From NCBI GenBank assembly GCA_030044035.1, contig JASHWN010000282.1:1-8637 (forward strand): 8,637 nt of DNA, written 5' to 3'. The first letter of the stretch is position 1. Each line of letters begins with the position of its first letter. This DNA is from Xanthobacteraceae bacterium. GTDB lineage: Bacteria; Pseudomonadota; Alphaproteobacteria; Rhizobiales; Xanthobacteraceae. The notes under the pieces are model-generated. The model saw only the letters and a list, made by a program, of their open reading frames with translations. It was not told where the DNA came from and did not search any database. Positions 1 to 7,148 of the stretch are shown in pieces. The position numbers and the translations under genes are program-made.

Positions 1-68
1 GTCGGAAGGAACGCGATAACAAGGGAAATCAACGCGACAATTGCGCAAATATACTTGAACAGTGTCAT
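1..68 (-). CDS. N-terminus of an unidentified exported or membrane protein, cut by the left window edge
   Basis: An ATG at 68-66 opens a frame that stays open to the window edge (22 complete codons). It reads MTLFKYICAIVALISLVIAF followed by LP. This is one positive residue followed by an uninterrupted hydrophobic stretch, as in a signal peptide or a first membrane helix. Upstream, GGAG lies 7 nt before the ATG, a good ribosome-binding site. Too little is visible to name a family. The gene points away from the rest of the window on the same strand as the amidohydrolase operon, but a 215-bp gap separates it from the last operon gene, so it is probably a separate unit. The call is moderate because only 68 bp are available. 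Confidence 0.5.
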   Translation of the reverse strand, partial: MTLFKYICAIVALISLVIAFLP

Positions 69-283
69 GGGCCCGCTCCGAACCTGTTGACGCTTGGCAT
101 TATAATGGAAGCGGCGAAACCGGCGGCGCCACATGCATAGCCCAGCACTCGTCTAACCCTAATTTTCATCCACTTATGGTAGTTACCAGAGTCTGAAGAG
201 TGGATTAACGCCGGTCGTCGCAGCGGCAACGGACCAGTCATGCCACGACCAAGGCGGCGATGCTCTAAACCTGCGCGGCTATA
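69..283. other. Intergenic spacer without a recognised element
   Basis: These 215 bp lie between the stop of the secreted GlcG/HbpS-like gene and the start of the partial left-edge gene. I found no convincing open frame, no hairpin followed by a T-run for the end of the upstream operon, and no recognisable promoter pair. It presumably carries the promoter of the left-edge gene, but nothing specific supports a position. Confidence 0.4.
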
Positions 284-775
284 TCACTTCAGCTGATCGC
301 GGATCTTGTTGAGGCCGGCTTTGGCGCAGCTGTCATCGAGAGTGGCGCCGGGTGCGCCGGAGGCGCCGATCGAGCCGACGACTTCGTCGTTGAGCTTGAT
401 CACCACGCCGCCGCCAAAGAACATGACGTGCGGCAGCTTCGCCAGCGGCGCGATCGAATCCTCGCCCTTGGCGCGGGCGGCAAGCGCCAGCGTATCGTTC
501 TTGAACGATACCGCGGTGTAGGCCTTGTCGTGGGCGCTGTCGAGCGTGTGGATGCCGGCGCCGTCGCCGCGCAGCGCGACGATGGTCTGGCCATCGGCGT
601 CGAGCACGACCGCGGTTTCGCGATAGCCCTGCCGCGCGCAGGCCGCCACCGTCTCGGTTGCCGCCTCGACCGCCAAACTCGCCGGAATGCGATGCGTCGG
701 CAGCGTTTGCGCCGAAGCCGGTGCGACGGCAAGCGCGGCGGCTGCGCTTGCAAGAACCGCAAAAGCGGATTTCAT
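284..775 (-). CDS. Secreted GlcG/HbpS (heme-degrading/DUF336) family protein
   Basis: Predicted 163-residue exported protein. Residues 1-22 form a signal peptide: a Lys at position 2, an Ala/Leu-rich core, and Ala-Ser-Ala before a likely cleavage at Ala22/Gln23. The rest matches the GlcG/HbpS fold family. The family signature is visible as an HTLDSAHDKAYTA segment, then FGGGVVIK and a GSIGASGAPGATLDDSCAKAG segment near the C-terminus. Family members include the heme-binding HbpS of Streptomyces and GlcG of glycolate operons; many are periplasmic with no fixed substrate, so the function is not known here. An ATG exists four codons upstream (787), but the GGAG sitting 6 nt before the ATG at 775 makes 775 the better start, and the signal peptide then begins cleanly. 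It lies 87 bp downstream of the CobW-family gene on the same strand and is probably the last operon gene. Its extracytoplasmic location contrasts with the other, cytoplasmic, products. Confidence 0.85.
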   Translation of the reverse strand: MKSAFAVLASAAAALAVAPASAQTLPTHRIPASLAVEAATETVAACARQGYRETAVVLDADGQTIVALRGDGAGIHTLDSAHDKAYTAVSFKNDTLALAARAKGEDSIAPLAKLPHVMFFGGGVVIKLNDEVVGSIGASGAPGATLDDSCAKAGLNKIRDQLK

Positions 776-862
776 GGTGCTCTCCATAAATTCATGATGC
801 CGGAACCTGGACCGGCAGCCGGATCATAGCACATCTGCCGCGCGGCGCGGACCCGACAGACT

Positions 863-2203
863 TCAGCAGCACGGCATCGGATTTTCGATCAGATCGTAAA
901 CGTTGTCGAAAGTGATTTCATTGATCGGCCGCTGAATCTTGAAATTGCGCGGCGGCGCATTTTTGAGGACGGCGATGATTGCGGTTTCGATCGGCGGGCA
1001 TTTGGCTTTGACGCAAGGCACTTCCTTGACGACGATGGGAATTTCTTTCGCATAGCCGAAATTCTGCCGCATCCAGTAGCGGATTTGCTCCAGCGTCTGC
1101 GGCGATATGTCCAACAGCTCGCGGCCGAAGGGATCGGGCCGCGCCGCTGATGCGCCGTTGCCGCTCTTGCCGGACCAAAAGCAGTCTTTGAATCCTTGCG
1201 CAATCGCTGCGCCATCGAGTTTGCGGCCGATGAAGACCAGCCGGTTGAGGCGCTCTTCATCGGCGCTCCAGGCGCGGCCGGGCCGACCTTCAAACTCCAT
1301 GCGGACGCCCTGGAACAGGAACTGATCCGGATCGCCGTGGAGATTGAGAATGCCTTTCATGCGCAGAAGGTTCGGCCCGAACGCGGCGATCTGCGAGCGA
1401 AACCAGACGCTCAGCTTCATGCCGTCGAGCTCGCCGGGCTCGACGATGCAGACCGTCTCGATATCGTTGAGGTGATTATGACGGGCTTGATGATGGCGAC
1501 CATGCTTATGGTCATGATCATGCCCGTCGCGATCGGGAGCGATCGAGGGGCCGAGCTGCAGCTCGAGATCGGCGCTTTGCAGCGCAAACACGGTGTCGAG
1601 GTCAAATTCGGAATTCCTCGTCCGGCATATTTTGGCGATCTTATTGAGCCGGCCGATTTCACGCTCGACGCGGTCCAATTCATCGACCGTCGCCAGGTCG
1701 GTCTTGTTGAGGAGGACCAGATCGGCGAAAGCGATCTGCTCGCTGGCTTCGACGGATTCCTCCAGCTGCGCCGCGATGTGCTTGGCGTCGACGACGGTGA
1801 TCACGCCGTCGAGCGTGAATTCGCCGCGGATGCGCTCGTCGGCGTACAGCGTCTGCGCCACCGGGCCGGGCTCGGCGAGGCCGGTGGTCTCGATGATGAC
1901 GGTATCGAACTTGTCGCGGTGCTCGGCGAGCTCGAAGAAGCTGCGCAAGAGATCGCCGCGCACGGTGCAGCAAATGCAGCCGTTGTTCATCTGGACGACC
2001 TGCTGGTCGGACGAGATCAACAGATGATGATCGATGCCGACTTCGCCGAACTCGTTGACCACGACGGCGATGCGGCGGCCGTGCTCGGCGGTCAATATGC
2101 GATTGAGCAGCGTGGTCTTGCCGGCGCCAAGAAAACCCGTGACGATGATCACGGATGCTTTCTTTGTTTCTTGCGAGCGTGCGGCGTCGGCCATGGCAGA
2201 CAT
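863..2203 (-). CDS. CobW/COG0523-family metal-chaperone GTPase with a C-terminal extension
   Basis: A 446-residue G3E-family P-loop GTPase. Visible motifs are the Walker A GFLGAGKTT (23-31), the metal-binding CxCC motif GCICC (75-79), a switch ETTG (105-108) and the guanine-specificity NKTD (166-169). A histidine-rich linker at 228-244 (His/Asp/Lys/Arg) is typical of members handling Zn, Co or Ni. The CobW C-terminal domain spans about 248-342. Beyond it come about 100 residues not usual for the family, with Cys397, Cys402 and a terminal Cys-Cys (445-446). COG0523 proteins are thought to deliver metal to client enzymes using GTP. The cyclic amidohydrolase encoded 57 bp upstream is a plausible metal-dependent client, although this is inference. 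Met4 is an alternative start; 2203 was chosen as the first ATG, with only a weak AAGG upstream. The family is certain. The exact metal and client are not, and I see no reason to call it cobalamin-biosynthetic CobW, because no cobalamin genes are nearby. Confidence 0.93.
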   Translation of the reverse strand: MSAMADAARSQETKKASVIIVTGFLGAGKTTLLNRILTAEHGRRIAVVVNEFGEVGIDHHLLISSDQQVVQMNNGCICCTVRGDLLRSFFELAEHRDKFDTVIIETTGLAEPGPVAQTLYADERIRGEFTLDGVITVVDAKHIAAQLEESVEASEQIAFADLVLLNKTDLATVDELDRVEREIGRLNKIAKICRTRNSEFDLDTVFALQSADLELQLGPSIAPDRDGHDHDHKHGRHHQARHNHLNDIETVCIVEPGELDGMKLSVWFRSQIAAFGPNLLRMKGILNLHGDPDQFLFQGVRMEFEGRPGRAWSADEERLNRLVFIGRKLDGAAIAQGFKDCFWSGKSGNGASAARPDPFGRELLDISPQTLEQIRYWMRQNFGYAKEIPIVVKEVPCVKAKCPPIETAIIAVLKNAPPRNFKIQRPINEITFDNVYDLIENPMPCC

Positions 2204-2260
2204 AATATGGCTATACCTTGCTCATCCGGCCAGCGGCTCGGCGTGGCGCACTGTGTCGCG

Positions 2261-3634
2261 TCAGTTCGTTATCGGCAGCTGCATTTGCCCGACGACCTTG
2301 CCGACCGGCTCGCCATCCTTCATCTGGATGTTGCCGCGCACGATGGTGTAGACCGGCAGGCCCTTGACCTTCCAGCCGCCCCACGGCGTCGGATGGTTCT
2401 TGCTGTGCAGCTTGTTCGGGTCGATCGTCGCTTCCTTGTTCATGTCGACGATGGTCAGGTCGCCGTCGGAGCCGAGCCGGATCGCGCCTTTTTTCGGATA
2501 CATCTGCCACACCTTGGCGACGTTCTCGCTCTGCACCTTGGCGTAATGGTTGAGCGTCATGCGTCCCTTGTTGACCTGGGTGAGCAAGAGCGGAACGTTG
2601 GTCTCGACGCCGCAGAAGCCGGAGATGCAGTCCCAGATCGCCGCCTTGGTCATCTTGCCGTTGATGTCGCAGCCTTTCTCCTCGAGCGTGTGCGGCGAGT
2701 GGTCGGTGGCGATCATGTCGACCGCGCCGTCGAGCAGGCCGGCCCACAGCGCATCCTGATGCTCTTTCGAGCGCACCGGCGGATTCATCTTCAGGAGCGG
2801 GCCGACGTCCTTCATATCGGTGTCGACCCGCAGCAGATAATGCGGCTGCGTCTCGCCGGTGAAACGCAAGCCGCGGGCCTTGGCGGCGCGCAGCATGTCC
2901 ACGGCCTGCTTGGTCGAGGCATGCACGATGTGCAGCTTGGTGCCGAAGGTCTCGGCCAAAAACATCACGTGCGCGACCGATTCCGCCTCGCACAGCCAGG
3001 GCCGCGACGATTCCCAGTAGACCGGGTCGTTCTTGCCCTCGGCCTTGAGCTTGTTGGTCCAGAAATGCTGGATCTGCCGGTTCTCGGCATGCACGCACAG
3101 CGGCACGCCGGACTTGGTGATGTTCGGGAACACCACCTGACACATGCCGTCGTCGGGGAACGGCAAGTTGCCGATCGTCTCGCCGAAGAAAATCTTGTAG
3201 CCGATGGCGCCGCGCTTCGCCATCGGCAGAATGTCATCGGCGTTGGTCTGGTGCACGACGCCCAGCACGGCGAAGTCGCACAGCGATTTCGATTCGGCGA
3301 TCTGGCGCTTGACGTCGACCTGCTCGGCGTTTTCGGTCGGCGGAATCTGGTTCGGCATGTCGATGACGGTGGTGATGCCGCCGCAAACGGCCGAGGTCGA
3401 GCCGGTGGAAAAATCCTCTTTGTGCGTGACGCCGGGATCGCGGAAGTGCACATGGGCATCGATCAGGCCGGGGAGAACGTGCAGCCCCGCGGCGTCGATC
3501 ACCTGCCTGCCCTCCGGCAGGGTCTCGTCGAGGCCGATATCGACGATCTTGCCGCCGGAAATCGCGACGCCGCCCTTGAGCGTCGCTTCGGGCGTGACGA
3601 TCGTGCCGCCCTTCACAACCAGATCCGCTTTCAT
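2261..3634 (-). CDS. Dihydroorotase/allantoinase-type cyclic amidohydrolase
   Basis: A 457-residue metal-dependent amidohydrolase of the dihydroorotase-allantoinase-hydantoinase group, which hydrolyses cyclic amides, imides or ureides. The binuclear-metal ligands are all identifiable: His61 and His63 in the HVHFRDPG motif, the carboxylatable Lys147 in GYKIFFGE, His182 (VHAEN), His238 (IVHAS) and catalytic Asp311 (ATDHSPH). Arg65 and the MNPPVRS segment (283-289) match the substrate-binding positions of dihydroorotases and allantoinases. Residues 1-55 and about 385-457 form the beta-sandwich domain around the TIM barrel. AGAGGA about 8-9 nt before the ATG supports the start. It lies 57 bp after the asparaginase-family gene and 57 bp before the CobW-family gene. 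No other pyrimidine-synthesis gene is nearby, and the neighbours are catabolic in character, so a housekeeping PyrC role is unlikely. Automated annotation would probably say dihydroorotase or allantoinase; the actual substrate is unknown. Confidence 0.9.
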   Translation of the reverse strand: MKADLVVKGGTIVTPEATLKGGVAISGGKIVDIGLDETLPEGRQVIDAAGLHVLPGLIDAHVHFRDPGVTHKEDFSTGSTSAVCGGITTVIDMPNQIPPTENAEQVDVKRQIAESKSLCDFAVLGVVHQTNADDILPMAKRGAIGYKIFFGETIGNLPFPDDGMCQVVFPNITKSGVPLCVHAENRQIQHFWTNKLKAEGKNDPVYWESSRPWLCEAESVAHVMFLAETFGTKLHIVHASTKQAVDMLRAAKARGLRFTGETQPHYLLRVDTDMKDVGPLLKMNPPVRSKEHQDALWAGLLDGAVDMIATDHSPHTLEEKGCDINGKMTKAAIWDCISGFCGVETNVPLLLTQVNKGRMTLNHYAKVQSENVAKVWQMYPKKGAIRLGSDGDLTIVDMNKEATIDPNKLHSKNHPTPWGGWKVKGLPVYTIVRGNIQMKDGEPVGKVVGQMQLPITN

Positions 3635-3691
3635 GATGCACGTCCTCTCCGGCTAAAGGGCGCCGCTCCACGGCACTGCCGCCAGCCAACA

Positions 3692-4696
3692 CTAATATGT
3701 GTCGAACATCCGCTGAATGTCATCGGCATCGGTGGTCTTCGACAGCGCAAGCGACAGCAGAATGCGGGCCTTCCAGGGCGGTAAATTGTCGCCGGCGACG
3801 AAGCCGCGGCGCTTGAGGCCGGGGCTGCGCACCACCCGGCCGGAGCCGACCCGGCTGCACAGGCACATGAGCGTGCCGTGTTCACGATAGACGCGATCGA
3901 AGGCCTGGTCCTGTGCGGGCGTCGGGCGGCCGGCCCCGGTCGCCGCGCTGACGATGGCTTTGGCGCCGGCCTTCGCCGCCGCCTCGATCATGACGCCGTC
4001 GGCGTTGGCGTAGGACAGCACGATGTCGACGCGCGGCAGCGCTTGCAGGTCGCGCACGTCGAATTCGGTCTGCGTGGTGTGCCGCTTGGTCGGCTGATGG
4101 TAGTAGATCACCTTGCCGTCGGCGTCGGCGTAGCCCAGCGGGCCGAGATCGCGCGACACGAAGGCTTGCACCCGATAGGTCGCGTTCTTGGTCACGTCGC
4201 GGGCATTGAAGATGGTGTCGTTCATGACGACGAGGCAGCCGCGGCCGCGCGACTGCGGGTCGGCCGCGACCCGCACCGCATTGATGAGGTTGAGGTAGCC
4301 GTCGGCGCTCAGCGCCGAAGCCGGCCGCATCGAGCCGACAATCACCACCGGCTTGTCGGTCTTCAAGGTGAGATTGAGGAAATAGGCGGTCTCTTCCAGC
4401 GTGTTGGTGCCGTGCGTGATCACGAGCCCGTCGGCTTGGCCCTGATCGAAGATCGCATGGATCTTGCGCGCCAGATCGAGCCAATCGGCGTCGACCAGCG
4501 CCTGGCTCGGCAAGCGGCGAAACGGAATTTCCTCGACGGCTGCGATGGCGGCGAGTTCGGGAAGCTGTTTGACAAGCTCGCCGTCGCCAAGCCGCTTGCC
4601 GGCTTCGATGTACCAGGCCAGATCGAGGCGGCCGGTGCCGACCGAATCGATCGTCCCGCCGGTGCAGATCAAGCCGATGCGCGGCAAGCTCGCCAT
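3692..4696 (-). CDS. Type I/II asparaginase-family amidohydrolase, cytoplasmic, with an altered amino-group pocket
   Basis: A 334-residue member of the bacterial asparaginase/glutaminase family, collinear with E. coli AnsB to the C-terminus (both end in a short Ile/Met-Phe-X-X-Tyr tail). The first catalytic motif TGGTI gives nucleophile Thr15. The second, HGTNT (95-99), gives Thr97, with Lys170 in RDVTK completing the triad; Ser64-Gln65 match AnsB Ser58-Gln59. AnsB Asp90 is Asn98 here, and the loop holding AnsB Glu283 (here about 286-297) has no acidic residue. Unlike AnsB there is no signal peptide, so the enzyme is probably cytoplasmic. The frame could extend to an ATG at 4831, but that would add 45 unconserved residues overlapping the divergent gene, whereas MASLPRIGL at 4696 enters directly into the first beta strand. 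The Shine-Dalgarno is weak. It is the first gene of the probable four-gene operon. The family is secure; asparagine as the substrate is doubtful. Confidence 0.92.
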   Translation of the reverse strand: MASLPRIGLICTGGTIDSVGTGRLDLAWYIEAGKRLGDGELVKQLPELAAIAAVEEIPFRRLPSQALVDADWLDLARKIHAIFDQGQADGLVITHGTNTLEETAYFLNLTLKTDKPVVIVGSMRPASALSADGYLNLINAVRVAADPQSRGRGCLVVMNDTIFNARDVTKNATYRVQAFVSRDLGPLGYADADGKVIYYHQPTKRHTTQTEFDVRDLQALPRVDIVLSYANADGVMIEAAAKAGAKAIVSAATGAGRPTPAQDQAFDRVYREHGTLMCLCSRVGSGRVVRSPGLKRRGFVAGDNLPPWKARILLSLALSKTTDADDIQRMFDTY

Positions 4697-4778
4697 GAAA
4701 CTGCCTGTGTCAGTGCGGCCCTTATTGGCGCCTATGACCTCGCCGTGCAATACCGCTTGAAAGCATACGAGGAGGCCA
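4697..4778. promoter_or_regulatory. Divergent intergenic region between the operon and the Mo-hydroxylase gene
   Basis: This 82-bp gap separates two divergently transcribed genes and must hold, or closely border, the promoters for both unless those lie inside the coding regions. I see no strong -35/-10 pair in either direction. The best minus-strand match is TTGCAC, 18 bp, AATAAG, which is poor. An imperfect palindrome ATTGGCGCCTAT (4724-4735) lies near the centre and could bind a shared regulator, but it is short. The positional argument is good; the individual elements are weak. Confidence 0.4.
4769..4775 (+). promoter_or_regulatory. Ribosome-binding site of the Mo-hydroxylase gene
   Basis: GAGGAGG ends 3 nt before the ATG at 4779. 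The 5' GAGG half sits at a more usual 6-nt spacing. It fixes the start at MPHDPAGAG, from which the typical family opening (WIGASLLRKEDARHLYGRG) follows at once. Confidence 0.65.
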
Positions 4779-7148
4779 ATGCCGCACGACCCCGCGGGCG
4801 CCGGCTGGATCGGCGCAAGCCTGCTGCGCAAGGAAGATGCGCGCCATCTTTACGGGCGCGGCCTATTCATCGCGGACGTGCAGGTGCCGGGCGTCCAGGA
4901 CATCGCCTTCGTGCGCAGCCCGATGGCCCATGCGCGAGTGCAGGAGATCATCAAGCCCGCGGATGCTGCAGCCCGCGTGTTCGCTCTCGGCGATATCGGC
5001 CCGGTCAACGTGCTGGAAGCCGGCCCCGAACTCTCGGCCCACCGTCATAGCCCTTATCCGCCGCTCGCCGATGCGCGCGTGCGCTATGTGGGACAGACGA
5101 TCGCCGCCTGCATGATGCCGACGCGCGCCGAGGCCGAAGATTTGGCCGATAATGTCCGCGTCGAGCTCGAGGAATTGCCCGCGGTCGTCGACGTCGTCGC
5201 CGCGATGCGGCCCGACAGTCCGCGGGTTTTCGATGACTGGCCGAGCAACGCCTATATCAGCACCAGTGTGGTTGAAGGCGAGCCCGGAATTCTTGCCGCG
5301 GCACCGATCCGTCTGCATCGCCGGCTACGGCTCAATCGACAGGCCACCGTGCCACTGGAAGGCCGCGGCGTGGTCGCCTATTGGGACCATCGCCTCGATG
5401 AGCTGGTCGTCTATCTGTCGACCCAGGGCGGGCAGGTGAAGCGGCTGGCGCTGTCGCGCATGCTCGCCATACCGGAGCATAAAGTAAGGGTGATCGCGCC
5501 CGACGTCGGCGGCGGCTTCGGCGGCAAGAACCGCATCATGCCGGAGGACATCGCGGTCGCCGCCATCGCGATGAAAGTCGGACACCCGGTGCGCTGGATC
5601 GAGGATCGCCGCGAGCATCTGCTCGCCTCACCGCACGCCCGCGACCATACCTACGATCTGACGATTTGCGCCGAGCGCGACGGCACGCTGCTTGGCATCG
5701 AGGGCGACATTTATATCGACGCCGGCGCGTATGCGCTGTGGCCGACCGGCGCCTTTCAGGAAGCCAGCATGGCATCGCGCAACCTGACCGGCCCCTATCG
5801 CATGCGCCATTTGAAGCTCAACGCCCATACGGTTGCGACCAACAAAGCGCCGATGGGCCCCTATCGCGGCGTGGCGCGGCCGGGGGCGACGTTTGCGCTC
5901 GAGCGGCTGGTCGACGAGGTCGCCCGCGAACTTGGCCGCGAGCCTTTTGACCTACGGCGGCAGAACACCGTCACGGCGGCCGAACTCCCCTATCGGACCG
6001 CAGCGGGCCTCAAGCTCGACACCGGCGATTATATTACCGCGCTCGACATCGCCCGCGACAAGATCGATTTGCCGGCGATCCGCAAGCGGCAAGCCGCAGG
6101 CGAGCCCGACGGCCGCAGGATCGGCATCGGCTTCGCCTTCTATACCGAGCAAAGCGGCCACGGCACGGTCGAATTCATGAAGCGGAAATTCCGCGTCATA
6201 CCGGGTTATGAATCGGCCAATGCGCGCATGCTTCCGGACGGCAACGTTCTGATCTATGTCGGCGTCCAAAATCATGGGCAGGGGCATGAAACGACGCTGG
6301 CGCAGATTGCCGCCCATGAGCTTGGCATCGATCCTGGACAAATTTCCATCCGCTATGGCGACACCGCGATCGGTCCCTATGGCTTCGGCACATTTGCTTC
6401 GCGGTCGATCGTGTTCGCCGGCGGCGCGGTGGGAAAGGCGGCGCGTGCGTTGGCGGAAAAGATCCGGCGCATCGGCGCGCATTTGCTGCAGGCCGACATT
6501 GCGGCTGTTCGCATCGACGGCGGGATGGTCCATGGACCTTCGGGCAAAGTCGGTTTCGCCGAAATTGCTTTCGCGGCGAACGCCCGTCCGGATCAGTTGC
6601 CGGCCGGCATGGACCCGCTGCTCGATGTGATCGCGACCTATGAGCCGACCGAATCCGGCGGCGTGTTCGCCTACGGCACCCATGCGGTCGTCGTCGCCGT
6701 CGATCCGGACAGCGGCATCACCGAGCTGCTCGACTACGTGGTCACCGAAGACTGTGGCACCATGATCAATCCGATGATCGTCGACGGCCAGGTGGTCGGC
6801 GGCATCGCGCAGGGCATCGGGACGGCGCTTTACGAAGAGATTCCGTACAACGACCAGGGCCAGCCGTTGGCGACCAACTTGGCCGATTACCTCGTGCCCT
6901 GCGCTGCGGAAATGCCCTTCATCCGCATCGAGCATCTGGTGACGCCGGCGCTATCAACCGAATATGGCGTCAAAGGCCTCGGCGAGGGCGGCGCCATTGC
7001 GCCGCCGGCCGCGATTGCCAATGCGGTTGCCGATGCCTTCCGCGACATCGGCGCAAGCTTCAACGAGACGCCGTTGACGCCGCGCCGCGTGTCCGAAGCG
7101 ATCGCGCGGGCACGCCGCGCGAAGAATGCGCGGGCCAAAGACAATTGA
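4779..7148 (+). CDS. Molybdenum-binding catalytic subunit of a xanthine dehydrogenase/CO dehydrogenase (CoxL)-family hydroxylase
   Basis: A 789-residue large subunit of the xanthine oxidase family, which hydroxylates heterocycles, aldehydes or CO using water and a Mo-cytosine/molybdopterin dinucleotide. The N-terminal alpha/beta hammerhead domain spans about 18-135 (LYGRGLFIADVQVPG, FVRSPMAHARV). The two Mo-cofactor domains follow, with GGGFGGKN (244-251), the active-site loop APMGPYRGVARPG (357-369), NHGQGHETT (498-506) and the catalytic glutamate Glu736 in GVKGLGEGG. The loop is not the AYRCSFR of true form I CO dehydrogenase, so CO oxidation is not supported. Length and motif order are normal and no frameshift is seen. 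There is no signal peptide. The usual partners, a 2Fe-2S small subunit and an FAD medium subunit, are absent on both sides, so electron-transfer partners must be encoded elsewhere. It diverges from the amidohydrolase operon, suggesting a shared oxidative/hydrolytic pathway. The substrate is unknown; automated annotation would probably say xanthine dehydrogenase family protein. Confidence 0.93.
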   Translation: MPHDPAGAGWIGASLLRKEDARHLYGRGLFIADVQVPGVQDIAFVRSPMAHARVQEIIKPADAAARVFALGDIGPVNVLEAGPELSAHRHSPYPPLADARVRYVGQTIAACMMPTRAEAEDLADNVRVELEELPAVVDVVAAMRPDSPRVFDDWPSNAYISTSVVEGEPGILAAAPIRLHRRLRLNRQATVPLEGRGVVAYWDHRLDELVVYLSTQGGQVKRLALSRMLAIPEHKVRVIAPDVGGGFGGKNRIMPEDIAVAAIAMKVGHPVRWIEDRREHLLASPHARDHTYDLTICAERDGTLLGIEGDIYIDAGAYALWPTGAFQEASMASRNLTGPYRMRHLKLNAHTVATNKAPMGPYRGVARPGATFALERLVDEVARELGREPFDLRRQNTVTAAELPYRTAAGLKLDTGDYITALDIARDKIDLPAIRKRQAAGEPDGRRIGIGFAFYTEQSGHGTVEFMKRKFRVIPGYESANARMLPDGNVLIYVGVQNHGQGHETTLAQIAAHELGIDPGQISIRYGDTAIGPYGFGTFASRSIVFAGGAVGKAARALAEKIRRIGAHLLQADIAAVRIDGGMVHGPSGKVGFAEIAFAANARPDQLPAGMDPLLDVIATYEPTESGGVFAYGTHAVVVAVDPDSGITELLDYVVTEDCGTMINPMIVDGQVVGGIAQGIGTALYEEIPYNDQGQPLATNLADYLVPCAAEMPFIRIEHLVTPALSTEYGVKGLGEGGAIAPPAAIANAVADAFRDIGASFNETPLTPRRVSEAIARARRAKNARAKDN

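Noticed and set aside
2261..3634. Naming the cyclic amidohydrolase as biosynthetic PyrC
   Set aside because: The dihydroorotase-like motifs are shared with allantoinases and hydantoinases, and none of the neighbours belong to pyrimidine synthesis.
1196..3784. An 862-codon plus-strand open frame, the longest in the window
   Set aside because: It runs antisense to the CobW-family and cyclic amidohydrolase genes, both of which show complete family motifs on the minus strand. Its translation is Asp/Val/His/Arg-rich with no recognisable domain, as expected for the complement of GC-biased codons.
4697..4831. N-terminal extension of the asparaginase homologue to an ATG at 4831
   Set aside because: The extra 45 residues overlap the divergent Mo-hydroxylase gene, match nothing in the family, and are not a convincing signal peptide. 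MASLPRIGL at 4696 enters directly into the first beta strand.
3878..5050. A 390-codon plus-strand open frame
   Set aside because: It is antisense to the asparaginase homologue and then out of frame over the start of the Mo-hydroxylase gene, with no domain or ribosome-binding site support.
5952..6935. A 327-codon minus-strand open frame
   Set aside because: It is antisense to the Mo-hydroxylase gene, whose plus-strand frame carries all the expected motifs.
4779..7148. Naming the Mo-hydroxylase subunit as CO dehydrogenase CoxL or xanthine dehydrogenase XdhB
   Set aside because: The active-site loop lacks the AYRCSFR signature of form I CO dehydrogenase, and the partner subunits are missing, so no specific gene symbol is justified.
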